From Lunularia cruciata (lineage: Eukaryota > Streptophyta > Marchantiopsida > Lunulariales > Lunulariaceae), in contig OX419757.1 in NCBI GenBank assembly GCA_948567375.1, positions 72,547,836 to 72,611,835 of the forward strand: a stretch of DNA of 64,000 bases, in the 5' to 3' direction. Positions 23,163-34,186 of this stretch are shown here, one piece after another. The notes beneath the pieces were generated by a model. It searched no databases, was not told where the DNA came from, and saw only the letters and a list, made by a program, of their open reading frames with translations. Made by a program: the position numbers and the translations under genes. Position 1 is the stretch's first letter, and each line of letters starts with the position of its first letter.

Positions 23163-24184
23163 GAAAATAGTGAAGAATGCATATCCCTTACCTAGGATCG
23201 ATGATTTGCTTGATCAATTGAGTGGAGCACGATACTTTTCAAGTTGGATCTTCATAGCAGCTATTGGAAAATCCTCATTGATAGGGAAGATGTGCAAAAG
23301 ACTACCTTTCTCACAAGGTATGGGCATTTTGAGTGGAAAGTTCTACCTTTTTGGCTCACTAATGCTCCAATAGTCTTCATGGATCAGATGCATCGGGTGT
23401 TGGATGGACTATTGGATTGATACATGGTGGTGTTCTTGGATGATATCTTAATCTATAGCAAGACAAAGGCAATACATGCAAATCATGTGCAAGAAGTCCT
23501 AAGACAACTATGACAATGGAAATTCTATTGTAAGAAATTATAGTGTACTTTTTGGTAGAAGGAAGTTACCTTCTTGGGTCACAAGATCTCATCGAAGGAG
23601 ATCAAAATGGAAGAGGAGAAAATCAAGGCCATTATTGATTGGCCTACTCTAAAGGATGTTACAAAAGGATGAGCATTTAATGGATTGGCTAGATTTTACC
23701 AACGGTTTATCCATTATTATGCTCATGTGACTGCACCATTGACTGAACTCTTGGGGAAGAACTTGAGCTTCCAATGGACCGCAAAGCATGAAGAAGCATT
23801 CTAGAAGTTGAATCATATGGTGTCTTCAAGGCCCATTCTTCAACTATATGATCCTCAGCTACCCTGTGTGGTTGATTTTGATGCTTCTAACTTTGCAATT
23901 GGAGCCGTATTGCAACATGAATTCCAGATGGACTACATCCTTTTGCCTTTGTGTCTTGCCAACTAAATATAGCTAAAAGAAATTACTTTGCTTGTGATTG
24001 AGAACAAGTTGCAATGGTATATGCTACCAAGGTATAGAGGCATTATCTCTTGGGGAAACAAGTGATCATGCGAACTGATCACAAACCATTGTTGTGGACC
24101 TTACACTTAAAACACATGAAGAGTTGACATCATCAATGGGAGGAACAACTCCAATTGTTTGACATCAAACTTGAGTACAATGAA
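23163..24184 (+). pseudogene. RT C-terminal part and RNase H, family B copy 2
   Basis: Resumes at KIVKNAYPLPRIDD just after the right target duplication and continues through [10 protein letters not shown] (catalytic box) and RNase H (QTDHKPLL-type motif at about 24070) to FDIKLEYN. Several frameshifts. Similarity to copy 1 ends at about 24180. Confidence 0.85.
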
Positions 24185-27100
24185 ATTCAATGAAATTTTA
24201 ATGTCATCAATATAAATTTAGCATTTATAAAATCTTGTGGAGCTAAAATAATTTTTTTTGTGAAGAATACATCAACCATATCCACAATAGTCTAATATCT
24301 ATTTTAGAGATCCACAAAGAAACACTCATTAAACATATGAGTACAATACACATATTATCTCATGCCAAGTAAAAATGTAAATAAAATATAAAAAATATAT
24401 CATATAAAATAAAATATGCAATGAGATAGCCTGAGCAACTAAAGTAATATAACAAGATATCATGGAAAATTTCTCAATTATGTCCAAAATTTTGTCATGT
24501 CATATAAGCCTATCATACACAAGGAGATGAATTAGTTCAAATATGGATAGATATTAAGCAACATGAACTACTTACTCATGTTGAGAGACAAGACAATATC
24601 AAGATGAATGGTGCTTCCATCACCATAAACTTGGATATTAAATTATAGATTTCAAGATTGGATTAACAAACTCAACAAACCGCATAACTAAATAATATGA
24701 CGAGCAAATCTATCAAAATTGTACAATTTTAATATGTTGGACAATACATCAATAAGGACAACACCCATGCCTAGTAAGACAAGTAAACTAGCTTGATGAG
24801 AGTACCATATGTTCCAATAGAAGTGAGAGCTCATAATACAGAAGTACATTTGCAGAGCTTGATCTAAAAAAACATAATTTATTTTCATAGTAGGGAAAAA
24901 TGCTAAGAAGATCAAGGCTTTAATCATATTTCTGAATTAAAATTAATTTATTATAATTTATCAAAAAATACATATATATTAGACTCTTAATCCAATATGT
25001 TGGATAAGAGTAAAAATTTGTTATGAGATTCAAGGTTTCATCTCTACATTATGATATTATTCTAGGATTGTCTTGGCTTAAACATAACTGTATTAGAGTT
25101 GATCTACAAAGTAACTAATTCAAGTGAATATGTAAAGAAAAGTTGAGTGCAACCTAACTTATCATCACAACAAGCATTCATGGTCTGCATGTCATCACTT
25201 CAAACATTACCAAGGAGAAAAATATAGCACCCCTAGAAGGAAGGAACCTAAGCACAATGCTCACACACTAATTCAAACCAATTGGACTTACAAACATGCA
25301 TGCAAGCACAAAGAGAATCAAATCACAAGAATTCAACAACAAGTCTCCGTGCTTTTTGTTTAAAATGAACTTTAGAGCTTTCTTGCTCTATCATCAAGCT
25401 ATATTCAACTTGTACTCCAAGCTTCCTCTAATATATACTTCAGGTTTCAACCAATTTCTAATCCAAATGTGGAATTCTATATCTTTTTGATGGAGAAAAC
25501 TCGGTGCAACTCATATGGACATAACTTTTTCCTATAACTTTGATGGGTGTGTTTTAGGATTCAATGGAAATCTTGTGAGATAAGCTTTCCAATGATATGA
25601 AATAAGCAACAATTCAATCACTATAGCTACTTTGACAAGTTTCCAAACTTGGTCAATTTTTTTGGTAATTTCCACCTTAATTTTGAAATCCCTAATTTAG
25701 GTTTTGTTCATGTTTCTTGGCAACTTTTCCTAGATTTCTGGATCAGAGGTACACTCAATCTTGAACAAAAATCTAGAAACCTAAAATCCTTAATTATAAT
25801 TACAAAAATAGGATAATTGACATTCAATCGTAAGTGAAGATAGAAATGCTCTATCAAGCTTACAATAGTATTTTTAGTAGAACTTGTTGCATCATCTCTC
25901 ACTCTCTATGGACCCAAAGTCAACTTAAATTTTCACAATAGTTGGTTATGCACTTTTCCAAACCCTTACAAAGTTTGATAGCCTAATCCAACCCCAATCC
26001 TTAGATATGGATCAATTCCTGAGCTGGGCTAACTTGTGAGCTTTATAGACACAAATATGTTTGATCCAAGAGCATGCGTTCTCTATTTGAGAAATTTGTG
26101 CAAAGCCTAACCACCAAAAATAATGGAAATTTTAATGAGTTAATCCAAACCACAACTTCAGAAATGACCAAACTTCCAAACTTGATCAATATCTCATCTC
26201 CAACACCTCACTTTCCAAAGCTCCAACTTTAATTGACTAGATTTGATTTGAGATTGATCAAAACCTAGAATTTCTTAGGCTCAACACTATGAACACTTTG
26301 TCTATCTCTAAATCCATTGACATATCATAAAAATATCTCACAAAGCTCTCCAATTTGTCTATTTTTGTGCTTTTGAGTATGAATTATATCCCCTTGATTC
26401 AATTGATCATATCTCTCACAGAATCTACTCATATCATTTTGTTTCTATCTTCAAATTGTAGCTTGTTAGCTCCTCTCTCCAGCCATGTTCTTTTCATCTC
26501 AAATGACTCCCTCTTATTCCTTCAATCCTCAAAGAGGTATAGGCTTCTCCTATTAGGGCCCAAACTCTTGCAAATTTATCATTGAGCCTCTTCACTTTTT
26601 GACAAATGGACCCCACAACTCCACCTTGAAGCTCATGAGAGAAATTAAGTTATTCTCCATCTATAAGAGCACAAAGATTTTCAAATCCCAGACTTGCTTA
26701 TAAGTAAGCATTTGAAAGATGATATGATTTGAGTTCCATCATTGACTCCATGAATGTCACCTTGAAATATACCACCATCCAATCCCGTATGCCGTCATGA
26801 GTGTAATGAGAAAAGGATTTGGGTTTGGCAGACAGGGAGCATGGGACATCTCCTACTCAAATGCTTCACCAATGCTCTAATGCTCACGCTTTGATCCAAC
26901 TCTCATTCCCAATGTCCTCCTCCCGCTCAAGACACCTCAAACTAAAAAAAACACCTTTCTCTCAACTCTCCACCACTTATACACATCAGAGCCTGGAAAA
27001 GGATAAGATTATACTCCACATTGCCAACCACTTAAATGCACATAGATTTCTCACATGGAAGTAGCTCAACCATGGGATCCATCATATTACCTACTCCATC

Positions 27101-27189
27101 TTTCTGGAGATAAACCACACCAGTTTACTTTTTCATGGGCTACGTAAAAAACAACATGACACCCATCCCCTATAAACCTATGCAATCTC
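24185..27189. other. AT-rich intergenic region
   Basis: No host gene was found. A 100-bp Ty3/gypsy protease tail lies at 25015-25115. The remainder reads as non-coding, with short frames only. Confidence 0.55.
25015..25115 (+). pseudogene. Ty3/gypsy protease fragment
   Basis: The frame gives RFKVSSLHYDIILGLSWLKH, close to the C-terminal protease block of family B (YDVILGLPWLEHH) but with its own changes. It is an isolated fragment in AT-rich DNA. Confidence 0.7.
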
Positions 27190-29010
27190 AATTATGCACC
27201 AACCAATCAGACCACAAATTGTGGTTGAATACATACCACCACCTTATTTGATTGGTGAGACTCGTGATCCTCTAGCAATAGATCTTCATCTTGAAATTGA
27301 AAGAGATCAATGCTTTGCCAACTTCCTCTATGTTCAAGGTTTCTTCTCATTGTTTGAAGAGCTTGATGTGCTTGGCTATAATTGGAACCTTCAGTTTGCT
27401 CCCATCTAACTCCCAAAGAGAGTAAGTAGCATTATCAAGCACACTAACAACACATAAGGTCCAAACCAACACTTTTGAGAATTTCCTTATAGCACTATGT
27501 TAGTTATCTAGATTACTATCATAGATTAGCACCCAATCTCCTTCTTGAATATCTCTTGGACTCAAGTGGTGGCATTTTTTGGATCTATCATTGTTCCCAA
27601 GGTGTTCTTTCTTAAGCTTTTGGATTGCTAACTCAACATCCTTTGGTCTTTTCTCCAATTGACAAATCTTGAGTGTTAGAAGCTCTCCTTAGATATGTGA
27701 TCTTCCCAAGGTATGACACTCCAAGTGGGTATTTGCTCCTCAATTGGTATAGTTGGTTTCTGCCCATGCATCAACTCCATTGGCATATAGCCATTTATTG
27801 AACTATGAGTGGTGCAATTTGCCCATAGAGCAAATGGTAAAAGCCTTGGCCACTCTTTCACTCTCCCTTTGTATGCTTTCACAATGGTTTTCATAATAGG
27901 CAGATGGGATTACTCACTCTTGGCATTTCCTTTTGGGTTGTACATTGTAGTAAGAGACAACTTGACTCCACACCTCTCAAAGAAAGTCTTGGCTTCTTAT
28001 GTGTTTAGCTCTCCTTGATTTGATGTAACTTTTCCAACACACATGTATCTACAAACCACATCCTCCAATAGAAATCTATACATCCCTCTGTTGGTTTTGG
28101 CTCTCAAGGCTTGTCCTTCCACCTGGTTAGACAAATCATTTTGTGCCAAAACCAAGTACCACATCTGCCATATCTCAACCGGCACAGTAACCAAATCCAC
28201 AATCCACTTGAAATGCATTCCAAGCAGATAAGTAGGATGAAATCTATCTCTATGTCAAATAGCTGAATATGTTTGGCAGATTTTACATGTCTCTATAAAT
28301 TGAACTACATCTTTGTACATATTATGCCACCAATTCCTCTCTTTTAATTTGGAAAAAGTAGCATAAATAGCCCTATGTCCAGCTCACAAACTCTCAAGGA
28401 ATTCTTTGATCAGTAGTTTCCTTGTCTCCTCCTTGCAAAAAACCCATTGTGAAAGCATGCCACTCCATTTAGCTTTCTTTTACAAATAACTCCCTTCCAA
28501 GAGGTAATTATATGCTTTTGCCATAGTTGTTTGCACAAAGCGTCATTCCATTTTGGTTGCTTGGTCAAGGAGTTAAGGTAATGCCCAATATCCAACCATT
28601 ATCCTTAATAAAGCTCCTCCATGAAGAACTTGGGATGCTCATGCTCTCCTACTTGGGCACTCAAAAAGAAAATAATGCCTATAGCTTTGGTATTGTCAAT
28701 CGTCAACTCCTCATCTTGATACTTAGCCTAAGATAACATGTCTACTATTGGATTATCCTTGCTTGCTATGTGTCAAAACTCAAGATTCAAGGGCTTGATG
28801 TATGCTATCTACCTGAGCATCATAATGTCCAAGGTTTTAAGATTTGTTATCATACCAATAGTGACAAACAATCTATCTCCACTATAACTGGTATACCAAT
28901 CAAGTAGTCCTTCTTTGGCTTCATTGCTATAACCACTCCCCATACTTCTTATTTAATTTGAGGGTAGGCTCTTTGGTGCTCAATCAACACTTTTTGCCCC
29001 AAAACATACA
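27190..29010 (-). pseudogene. Ty3/gypsy RNase H and integrase remnant
   Basis: Read on the minus strand from 29010 to 27190. RNase H comes first (segments near 28990-28740, with YLIGIP and a KDNP-type end). Next is the integrase N-terminal zinc region (about 28400-28230), then the core (28218-27997, YLVLAQNDLS and EDVVCRY) and the C-terminal part (27894-27676, WPRLLPFALWANCTTHSS). The segment ends near 27190. There are many stops and shifts. No LTR is recognised. It lies antisense and back to back with the methyltransferase element, whose gag begins at about 29040. Confidence 0.8.
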
Positions 29011-29039
29011 AGCACACACTCAAATGAGATGGTTGATCA

Positions 29040-29640
29040 ATTTCTCTCAAGGAGTTATTGAGGCCCAATCAATTTAGTTTTGGTATGAGATCTTGGACAA
29101 AGAGTTGTGACATAGAGTACTTGATGCTATGTTGTTACATGCTACTTCACCTACTTTGGCAATGGTCTTTAGTTTGGTTGAGAGCATTGAGCTCAACATG
29201 GTATAAGAGAGAGTGGTGACATCTGGATTAGGTAGGGAGACCTCATCCACATATGTTACTTCTTCTAGAGAGCAATAGAGTGCACCACGCCATGTTGGCT
29301 TTTGAGGATAGAGTGGAAAATATAGATCCTATGGAGCAAGTGGAGGGCCTAGTGTAGCTAGACTCCTTACCTTGATTTTCAAGTCAATAACAACCAATGG
29401 GTAGTGTTGTTGCTTGTCGGACTTGTGGTAGACCTCACCACAAAAGAAAGTGTACTCAAGGTAGCAGACATAATACCTCTAGTGCATCAAAGCTAGCACA
29501 AGGACAATGTGAACATTGCCATATATTTGGTCATACTAGTGACCAATGCTTTGACCTTTGCCCAAAGTTATGGAGTGGTAGTGCTACTATGGTAGGTGGT
29601 AGAGGAGCTCCAGGTTATGGAGGATGAGGTTGTGGTAGAG
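29040..29640 (+). pseudogene. Gag with CCHC zinc knuckle (methyltransferase element)
   Basis: The best frame is 29397-29627. It has a Cys/His cluster (CRTCGRPHHKRKC) followed by a CCHC knuckle, CEHCHIFGHTSDQC, at 29509-29549, and then a Gly-rich tail. The upstream frame contains a gag-like helical segment (ATSPTLATVFSLVESIELN, near 29145). The zinc knuckle is the firm evidence. Confidence 0.75.
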
Positions 29641-29779
29641 GATCCACACTTGGTAGGGGTGCAATACTTGCCCTTGCTTTTGATACAACCATGGCTACCC
29701 AAATTGAGAAATGGAGTAGAGATTAGCTAGCATGGCCATAGTTCAAAGGAGATCAGATTTGGGGTGCCAAGGCTTCCAC

Positions 29780-30404
29780 CTCTTATGTTGGTGATAGATA
29801 CATCTTGGATTTCATGTGTGGAGCATCACAAGTAGATGCATTTGAAGTAATGACTAGGAATGGAATACATGCTTTAGGACCTAGAGGAGCATCAGTGGAG
29901 TTGGACCCAGAAAGAGGAGAGGTTGGTAGACAAATTAGACTTCCCTAGTCTTTCACACTCTTTGAGGCACTATAGACAACATCCATGGCTCCTAGACATC
30001 CTAGTGCAAGCGTGGTAGGTGGTGATAGAGTGCATTGTAGACTAGATGCTAGTTAACCACCTAATACTATACAAATTGAGTCTAGCATGATGTTGGGAGC
30101 GGCTTAGTTGATTATGTGCTTCCTTTTGTTCTCAATGAATGACATGTTTACATTGGGAGTTGACTCAACTCTAGTGTTTTGGCTGGTTGCTACACTTTGT
30201 AAGAATAGGGATGAGGTGATTCTTGCTTCTTGAGCAAAGGTGATTGATAATGGAGCTGACTTGGTTGAGGAACATGGGATCCACTCAATGAGTTGTGGTT
30301 TATGGTAAGCCGCAACAACTAGATTGGAAGAGTTACCAATTAGACATGCCTTTGAGCTAGTGTGGTTCACACCGGGTTTGTCCTATTGGATAACTAGAGG
30401 AGGA
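29780..30404 (+). pseudogene. Probable protease remnant and unknown domain
   Basis: Near 29807 the frame reads YILDFMCGASQ, which resembles a retropepsin active site of the DSGAS type with a small insertion. A 150-residue protein-like stretch follows (ELDPERGEVGRQIRLP near 29900, then DMFTLGVDST and VIDNGADLVEEHG) with few stops. I cannot name it. It precedes the methyltransferase start directly. Confidence 0.4.
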
Positions 30405-31370
30405 TTTTCCATTTGGTGGGGAATAACTATCACACACTAACATAGTAGGAGCTCCACCAGCTACGGTATTACATGCAAGTATATGAGTACATAGGTACTT
30501 GTATGTGTAGAGAGATGAGATTGCTAGGCAAGTCTATCTACATGATGTGGCAAACTTGGCCTATTGGTATCATGAGTTTTTACGGATGTCAATAGTCAAG
30601 AGTTACAAAAAGATCCTACCAATAGACATTTTCTTGCTAGGAGCATAGGATTTGGAGAAACATGGTCCCATTCATTTGGTAATTTTTGGATGGGCTATAT
30701 CAAGGACATACCCATGCTGGCTAATATCATGGTCTGCAAGATCTCCCTTTTGGTGTATTTTGGGAGATGTTACATATACTACGACATCTTTAGGTTCATC
30801 AATCCATTTCTCCAACCTACATTTTGAAGAATGTTCCTTTGATGGGTGATTCTCATACCCAAGTGGTGACGAGTACACATCAGGTGTATACTTGGATGGG
30901 TTTTATTATGTTGTTGGATGTAGCTAAAGTGAGGTCACGGGCTCATCATCTTTGTCTTTGGTGGACAAGCTTCTTACCAAGAGAGGTTCTACAAAGTGCT
31001 TATGATGGGATTCAATGACTAGACTATCTTAATGTTGATGATATTTTGGATGTTGGGTGTTTGTCTCAAATGGTGGTAGTGGTTGATAGATCACTTATAG
31101 TAATTTTGAACCTTGTTGGACAACCTAGAGCCACTTTTACCACACTTATGAGTTTCCTAAGCTCCCATGATTTTTGAGAGGGAGGTCTTGGACTTGTTTG
31201 AGACTCATAGTTACAATAGTTGGTGGAGCCCAATGCCGACAAGAGGGAGCAGGCAACGGGTTTTTGTAGCGGTATTATCATTGTTATAGGTGTGTTAGAG
31301 GCCTCTAGGCATCAGGTGGTAGGTCAAGATATGGACCTAAACTATTTGACCTAGATTGGGAGCCTTGGCT
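30405..31370 (+). pseudogene. DNMT3-like cytosine-5 DNA methyltransferase domain, decayed
   Basis: The cytosine-C5 methyltransferase motifs occur in standard order: a GIT...VGAPPATVLHASI segment (motif I, SAM binding, about 30405-30480); GPIHLVIFGW followed after a +1 frameshift by YQGHTHAG (motif IV, about 30663-30710); YILKNVP (motif VI, about 30819-30840); RSRAHHLCLWWTS (motif VIII, about 30934-30970); REQATGF and a GQDMDLN tail (motif X, about 31236-31345). Total length near 320 codons is typical. The catalytic PCQ reads LYQ and the ENV Glu reads Lys, so this copy is inactive; there are several stops. The arrangement and the AHRxR...W motif resemble DNMT3 more than CMT or rearranged DRM enzymes. 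A decayed host-derived copy captured by the element is possible, but the flanking gag and integrase share its strand. Confidence 0.75.
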
Positions 31371-31761
31371 TGGTAGATCAACATAGGATGCACTTGATAG
31401 GCATCACCACTTGCACACTTATGAGCTCTATGTCTATTGAGATGATTCAAGCACATGTTAGGCTGATGGATAGAGTGGGCCAGGTATTTTTGGGACATAG
31501 CCAATGGATACTAGTGAGAGTGGTCTACTTGGAATCCATCCAAGTGGGCATGGTCTACTTGGATTACACCGTTGGTCTACTTGGGATGCAAATAGAGGAC
31601 GTATGGAGCTTGTAGTCAGAGCAAAGGGAGCTTTCTACACTGATGTTAGGAACTCTAGTGGTTGGGAGCATGACACTATTGCTCCCAAGGGCCTAGTGTA
31701 GCAGCTAGTCAATATGTCTTTCACTCTTACATCAGCTATAAAGGATACTTGGGAGCCAAAT
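31371..31761 (+). other. Coding-like stretch of unknown function between methyltransferase and solo LTR
   Basis: About 390 bp with long frames (31370-31615 and 31504-31701). A short repeat, GLLGIHPSGHGLLGLHRW, is visible. No RT, RNase H or protease motif was found. Confidence 0.4.
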
Positions 31762-32171
31762 TGTAACAATATGGAGTTAGCGACAAAGTTAGTCGGGCTC
31801 ACAAAGTAGCACATAAGACAAATTAACCTAGAATATTCCGGAGTATCTAGGAAGCTTCTTGGGAAGCTTCCCAGTTAGCTTAGCTTGCACCTTAAGTAAG
31901 TAGCCTCTAGAAGCTTCCAACTAGCTTAGCTTGCATGCCAAGTAGGCCGCTTCTAGAAGGAAGCTTCTTGAGAAGCTTCCTAGTTAACTTGGCTTGCACT
32001 CTAAGAAAGCGGCTTGAAGAAGCTTCTTTAGAAGCTTCTCAAGGGCCTTGTATGCTACCTATAAATACCAAAGCCAAAGCTCATGCTAGGCATTCAGAGT
32101 TTTCCCTCATTCAAGTGTCCAAATGTGAGTTTCCATTCTCATATTTCTCTCCTCGGATTTGGTCTTTTACA
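31762..32171 (+). mobile_element. Solo LTR of Ty3/gypsy family B
   Basis: A 410-bp sequence, TGTAACAATATGG...TTTTACA, homologous to the LTRs at 10326 and 14014. The flanks CAAAT and TAAAT match at four of five bases and fit an aged target duplication. It split the coding region of the methyltransferase element. Confidence 0.85.
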
Positions 32172-33160
32172 TAAATCTTGGACCCAAGTTTACAAGAGAG
32201 GAAAAACAAAGATTTTGGAGGTTCTTGGTGTGTCATGCTCATGAGGAGCTAAGACATTTTGGAGTAAAGCAGACATATAGCTTACTCTAGAGCCATTATT
32301 GGTGGCATAGTATGCATACCAATGTACAACAATTTGTTGCTAGATTTGTTATTTGTGACCAAGTCAAAGTATAATTTAATGCTCTTGTACCACAATTACA
32401 CCCATTACCTATCATGGGATTGGGTTACCATTAGAGTTTTGACTTTGGTGGACCTTTATTGTTTATTGTTTATTGTCATCGGTATATTTTGGTTATGGTG
32501 GAGCTCTTCTCCAAGTGGATTGAGTTGGTGGTACTTCTTGACAAGTCCAATGAAGGGACGGCTTACTTGTTCTTGGATCAGATTATTAATCATTTTGATG
32601 CACTAGTTGAGGTTTTGACTAATCATAGTATATACTTCTTGGGAGAGTTTCAGGTCTTGTGAGACAAGGCCTTGATTGATCATCATACTACCTCCCAAGA
32701 TCACCATGAGGTAGATGGCTTAGCAAAGAGAGTGGTTCAAATGGTGAAGAGAGGATTGCATAAGTATGGTTTGCAAAGAGGTCACTTGGGAGATTGGGAT
32801 CTCTCGTTACCTTGGTTGGCCATCGATTCAATCGACAAGCCTCCTTAGCATCCTTTTCTCCTTACTTTCTACTCTATCGATAAGATCCATATTTACTTGT
32901 AGCCATTGTAGTTGAGATGCTACTATAGTTTTAGACTTGGATGATCCAAACATATGGATAGGTGCATGTTCTCAAAAGGCAAAGATTTTTTGGAGAATGA
33001 TATCAATGGTCTTTGGAAACTTGGCGATTTTTCAACATGGATACCTTACGCTATGTTACTATTTGAGGAGTAAATTATAAACCCTTGATCTGTCAATTTC
33101 ATCTTGGTGACTATGTATATCTATAACAGATTGCACCGACAACACTTGATGTTACTATAG
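32172..33160 (+). pseudogene. Integrase of the methyltransferase element
   Basis: N-terminal zinc region (CHAHEELRHFGVKQTYSLL...HYWWHSM...VICDQVK, about 32236-32370), then the core with FSKWIELVVLL and a DGLAKRVVQMVKRGL segment (about 32710). The second catalytic Asp is read as Asn (LTNHSIYF) and stops occur, so it is inactive. The C-terminal domain (GDYVYLQQ-like, about 33105) leads into the PHD region. Confidence 0.8.
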
Positions 33161-33171
33161 GCTGCACTATC

Positions 33172-33471
33172 TTGAGAGTGCATGAGGTTTTGCCTTCTAG
33201 AGTCCTTGTGTTGGAAGGAAGTGATGGTGTTGTTTGGAAGGATCATGTGCAAAATTGTGCACCATGCCACCTCCCAAACATTGATGGCATTATGGACCCA
33301 AGCTTGGCACTTGTTCGTGCCTACTTGTGGTGTATGTTATGCCGCTCCTCTGGTGGAGCTCCTACTATGTTAGTGTGTGACAGTTATTCAAGAGGATAAC
33401 ATACAACATATTTGACTCCTCCACTCATGGTGGTTCCTCAAGGCAAATGGTTATGTTCTAGATGTACTTGA
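33172..33471 (+). pseudogene. PHD finger C-terminal to integrase
   Basis: The frame carries LRVHEVLPSRVLVLEGSDG and DHVQNCAPCHLPNIDG, then a C4HC3-type zinc signature: CMLC at 33331-33342, VCD then Ser replacing a Cys, a stop in place of the Trp before H (33397-33399), and finally GKWLCSRC ending near 33465. PHD fingers bind histone H3 tails, often in a methylation-dependent way. The minus-strand copy keeps the Trp-His-Met-Ala-Cys part (about 63213-63240), so the two copies support each other. Confidence 0.8.
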
Positions 33472-33628
33472 CCTATAGCTAGTTCACTCTTTATGTGGTA
33501 TAGATTATAGACATGCAACTAATGATGGGGCTCGATAGCTCCCGACTTCTTGATCTCTGCACACCATAGGGTATCCCACATACTTGGAGTAGATGACTAT
33601 TTGGAGTTAGAGTGACCTAACCGCCAAC

Positions 33629-33640
33629 TAAGGGGGCAAT
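33629..33640 (+). other. Polypurine tract of the methyltransferase element
   Basis: The run TAAGGGGGCAAT directly precedes the LTR start TGTGGCACTTTAGAG. The minus-strand copy has GGGGCAAT at the same place. Confidence 0.6.
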
Positions 33641-34186
33641 TGTGGCACTTTAGAGTTCATGTGTGACTTATGTTTGAGTTTTGCTTCTATAGTGTATGTT
33701 GTGTAGCGATGTATATACGCACTATAGTTATCATGCCATTTGTAAAGCCAAAGTTAGGTTGCTTAAACATTAAAGTGGTAGTGCTTGTAGTCATAGGTAT
33801 TTTTGTAGTTACTCATGGGCTACTTGTTTGCGGTCTGATTTAATGTTAGGGCTGCTGATCACATGGTGTGACACACTGTCACTTGCATCGTCGGATATCA
33901 TTAGAGTTGGATACATAGGTCAAGCCGAGGGGTATACCTTTGAAGTGCAACTCCAAAGAGCTCAATTCTATGATGTTTGATGTTGAGCCTTTGAGTTACT
34001 AGCTATGGTGGATAGAGACTGGTAAGCACCACTTGTAGTCTCTTAGCTAGAGTGGATGTGGTTTGACTATAATCAATGCAACATGTTTTGTAGATTGTTG
34101 AGTGAAGGTCAATGCACAATTTTTGGCATATTGTTGAATGAAAGATAGATTACATACTTGATTTGAGTGGAGGAAGAGCTAATTAT
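33641..34186 (+). repeat. LTR of the methyltransferase element
   Basis: It begins TGTGGCACTTTAGAG after the polypurine tract and is homologous to the minus-strand LTR at 62478-63042. A further partial LTR start follows directly at 34187. Confidence 0.75.

Larger units (their letters stand above)
14014..24184 (+). mobile_element. Ty3/gypsy family B, copy 2, split by a nested element
   Basis: The same order as copy 1: LTR, leader, gag, protease, repeat linker, RT. RT is interrupted at 16586 and resumes at 23158, after the nested family A element, with the expected continuation (KKIVKNAYPLPRIDD). RNase H follows to about 24180 and stops at FDIKLEY, where sequence similarity ends abruptly and AT-rich DNA begins. 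No integrase or right LTR is present. Confidence 0.85.
29040..34186 (+). mobile_element. Ty3/gypsy-like element carrying a cytosine DNA methyltransferase and PHD finger (decayed)
   Basis: In plus orientation: gag with CCHC knuckle, probable protease remnant, a segment of unknown function, a DNMT3-like C5 methyltransferase (30405-31370), about 390 bp of unknown coding-like sequence, a solo LTR insertion (31762-32171), integrase, a PHD finger, a polypurine tract and LTR (33641-34186). No RT or RNase H was recognised and there is only about 390 bp of room before the solo LTR, so an internal deletion is likely. The 5' LTR is absent and the left boundary is uncertain. A second copy of the integrase-PHD-LTR end is on the minus strand at 62125-64000, which shows that these parts belong to one repeated family. 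Confidence 0.8.

Noticed and set aside
30104-30370. Minus-strand ORF of 88 codons across the unknown segment
   Set aside because: It is antisense to the coding-like plus-strand frame of the methyltransferase element and has no recognisable protein.
30405-31370. Host DNMT3 gene or processed copy as explanation for the methyltransferase
   Set aside because: It is flanked on the same strand by gag and integrase of one element, and no splice-like gaps are needed. It remains a possibility until other copies are compared.
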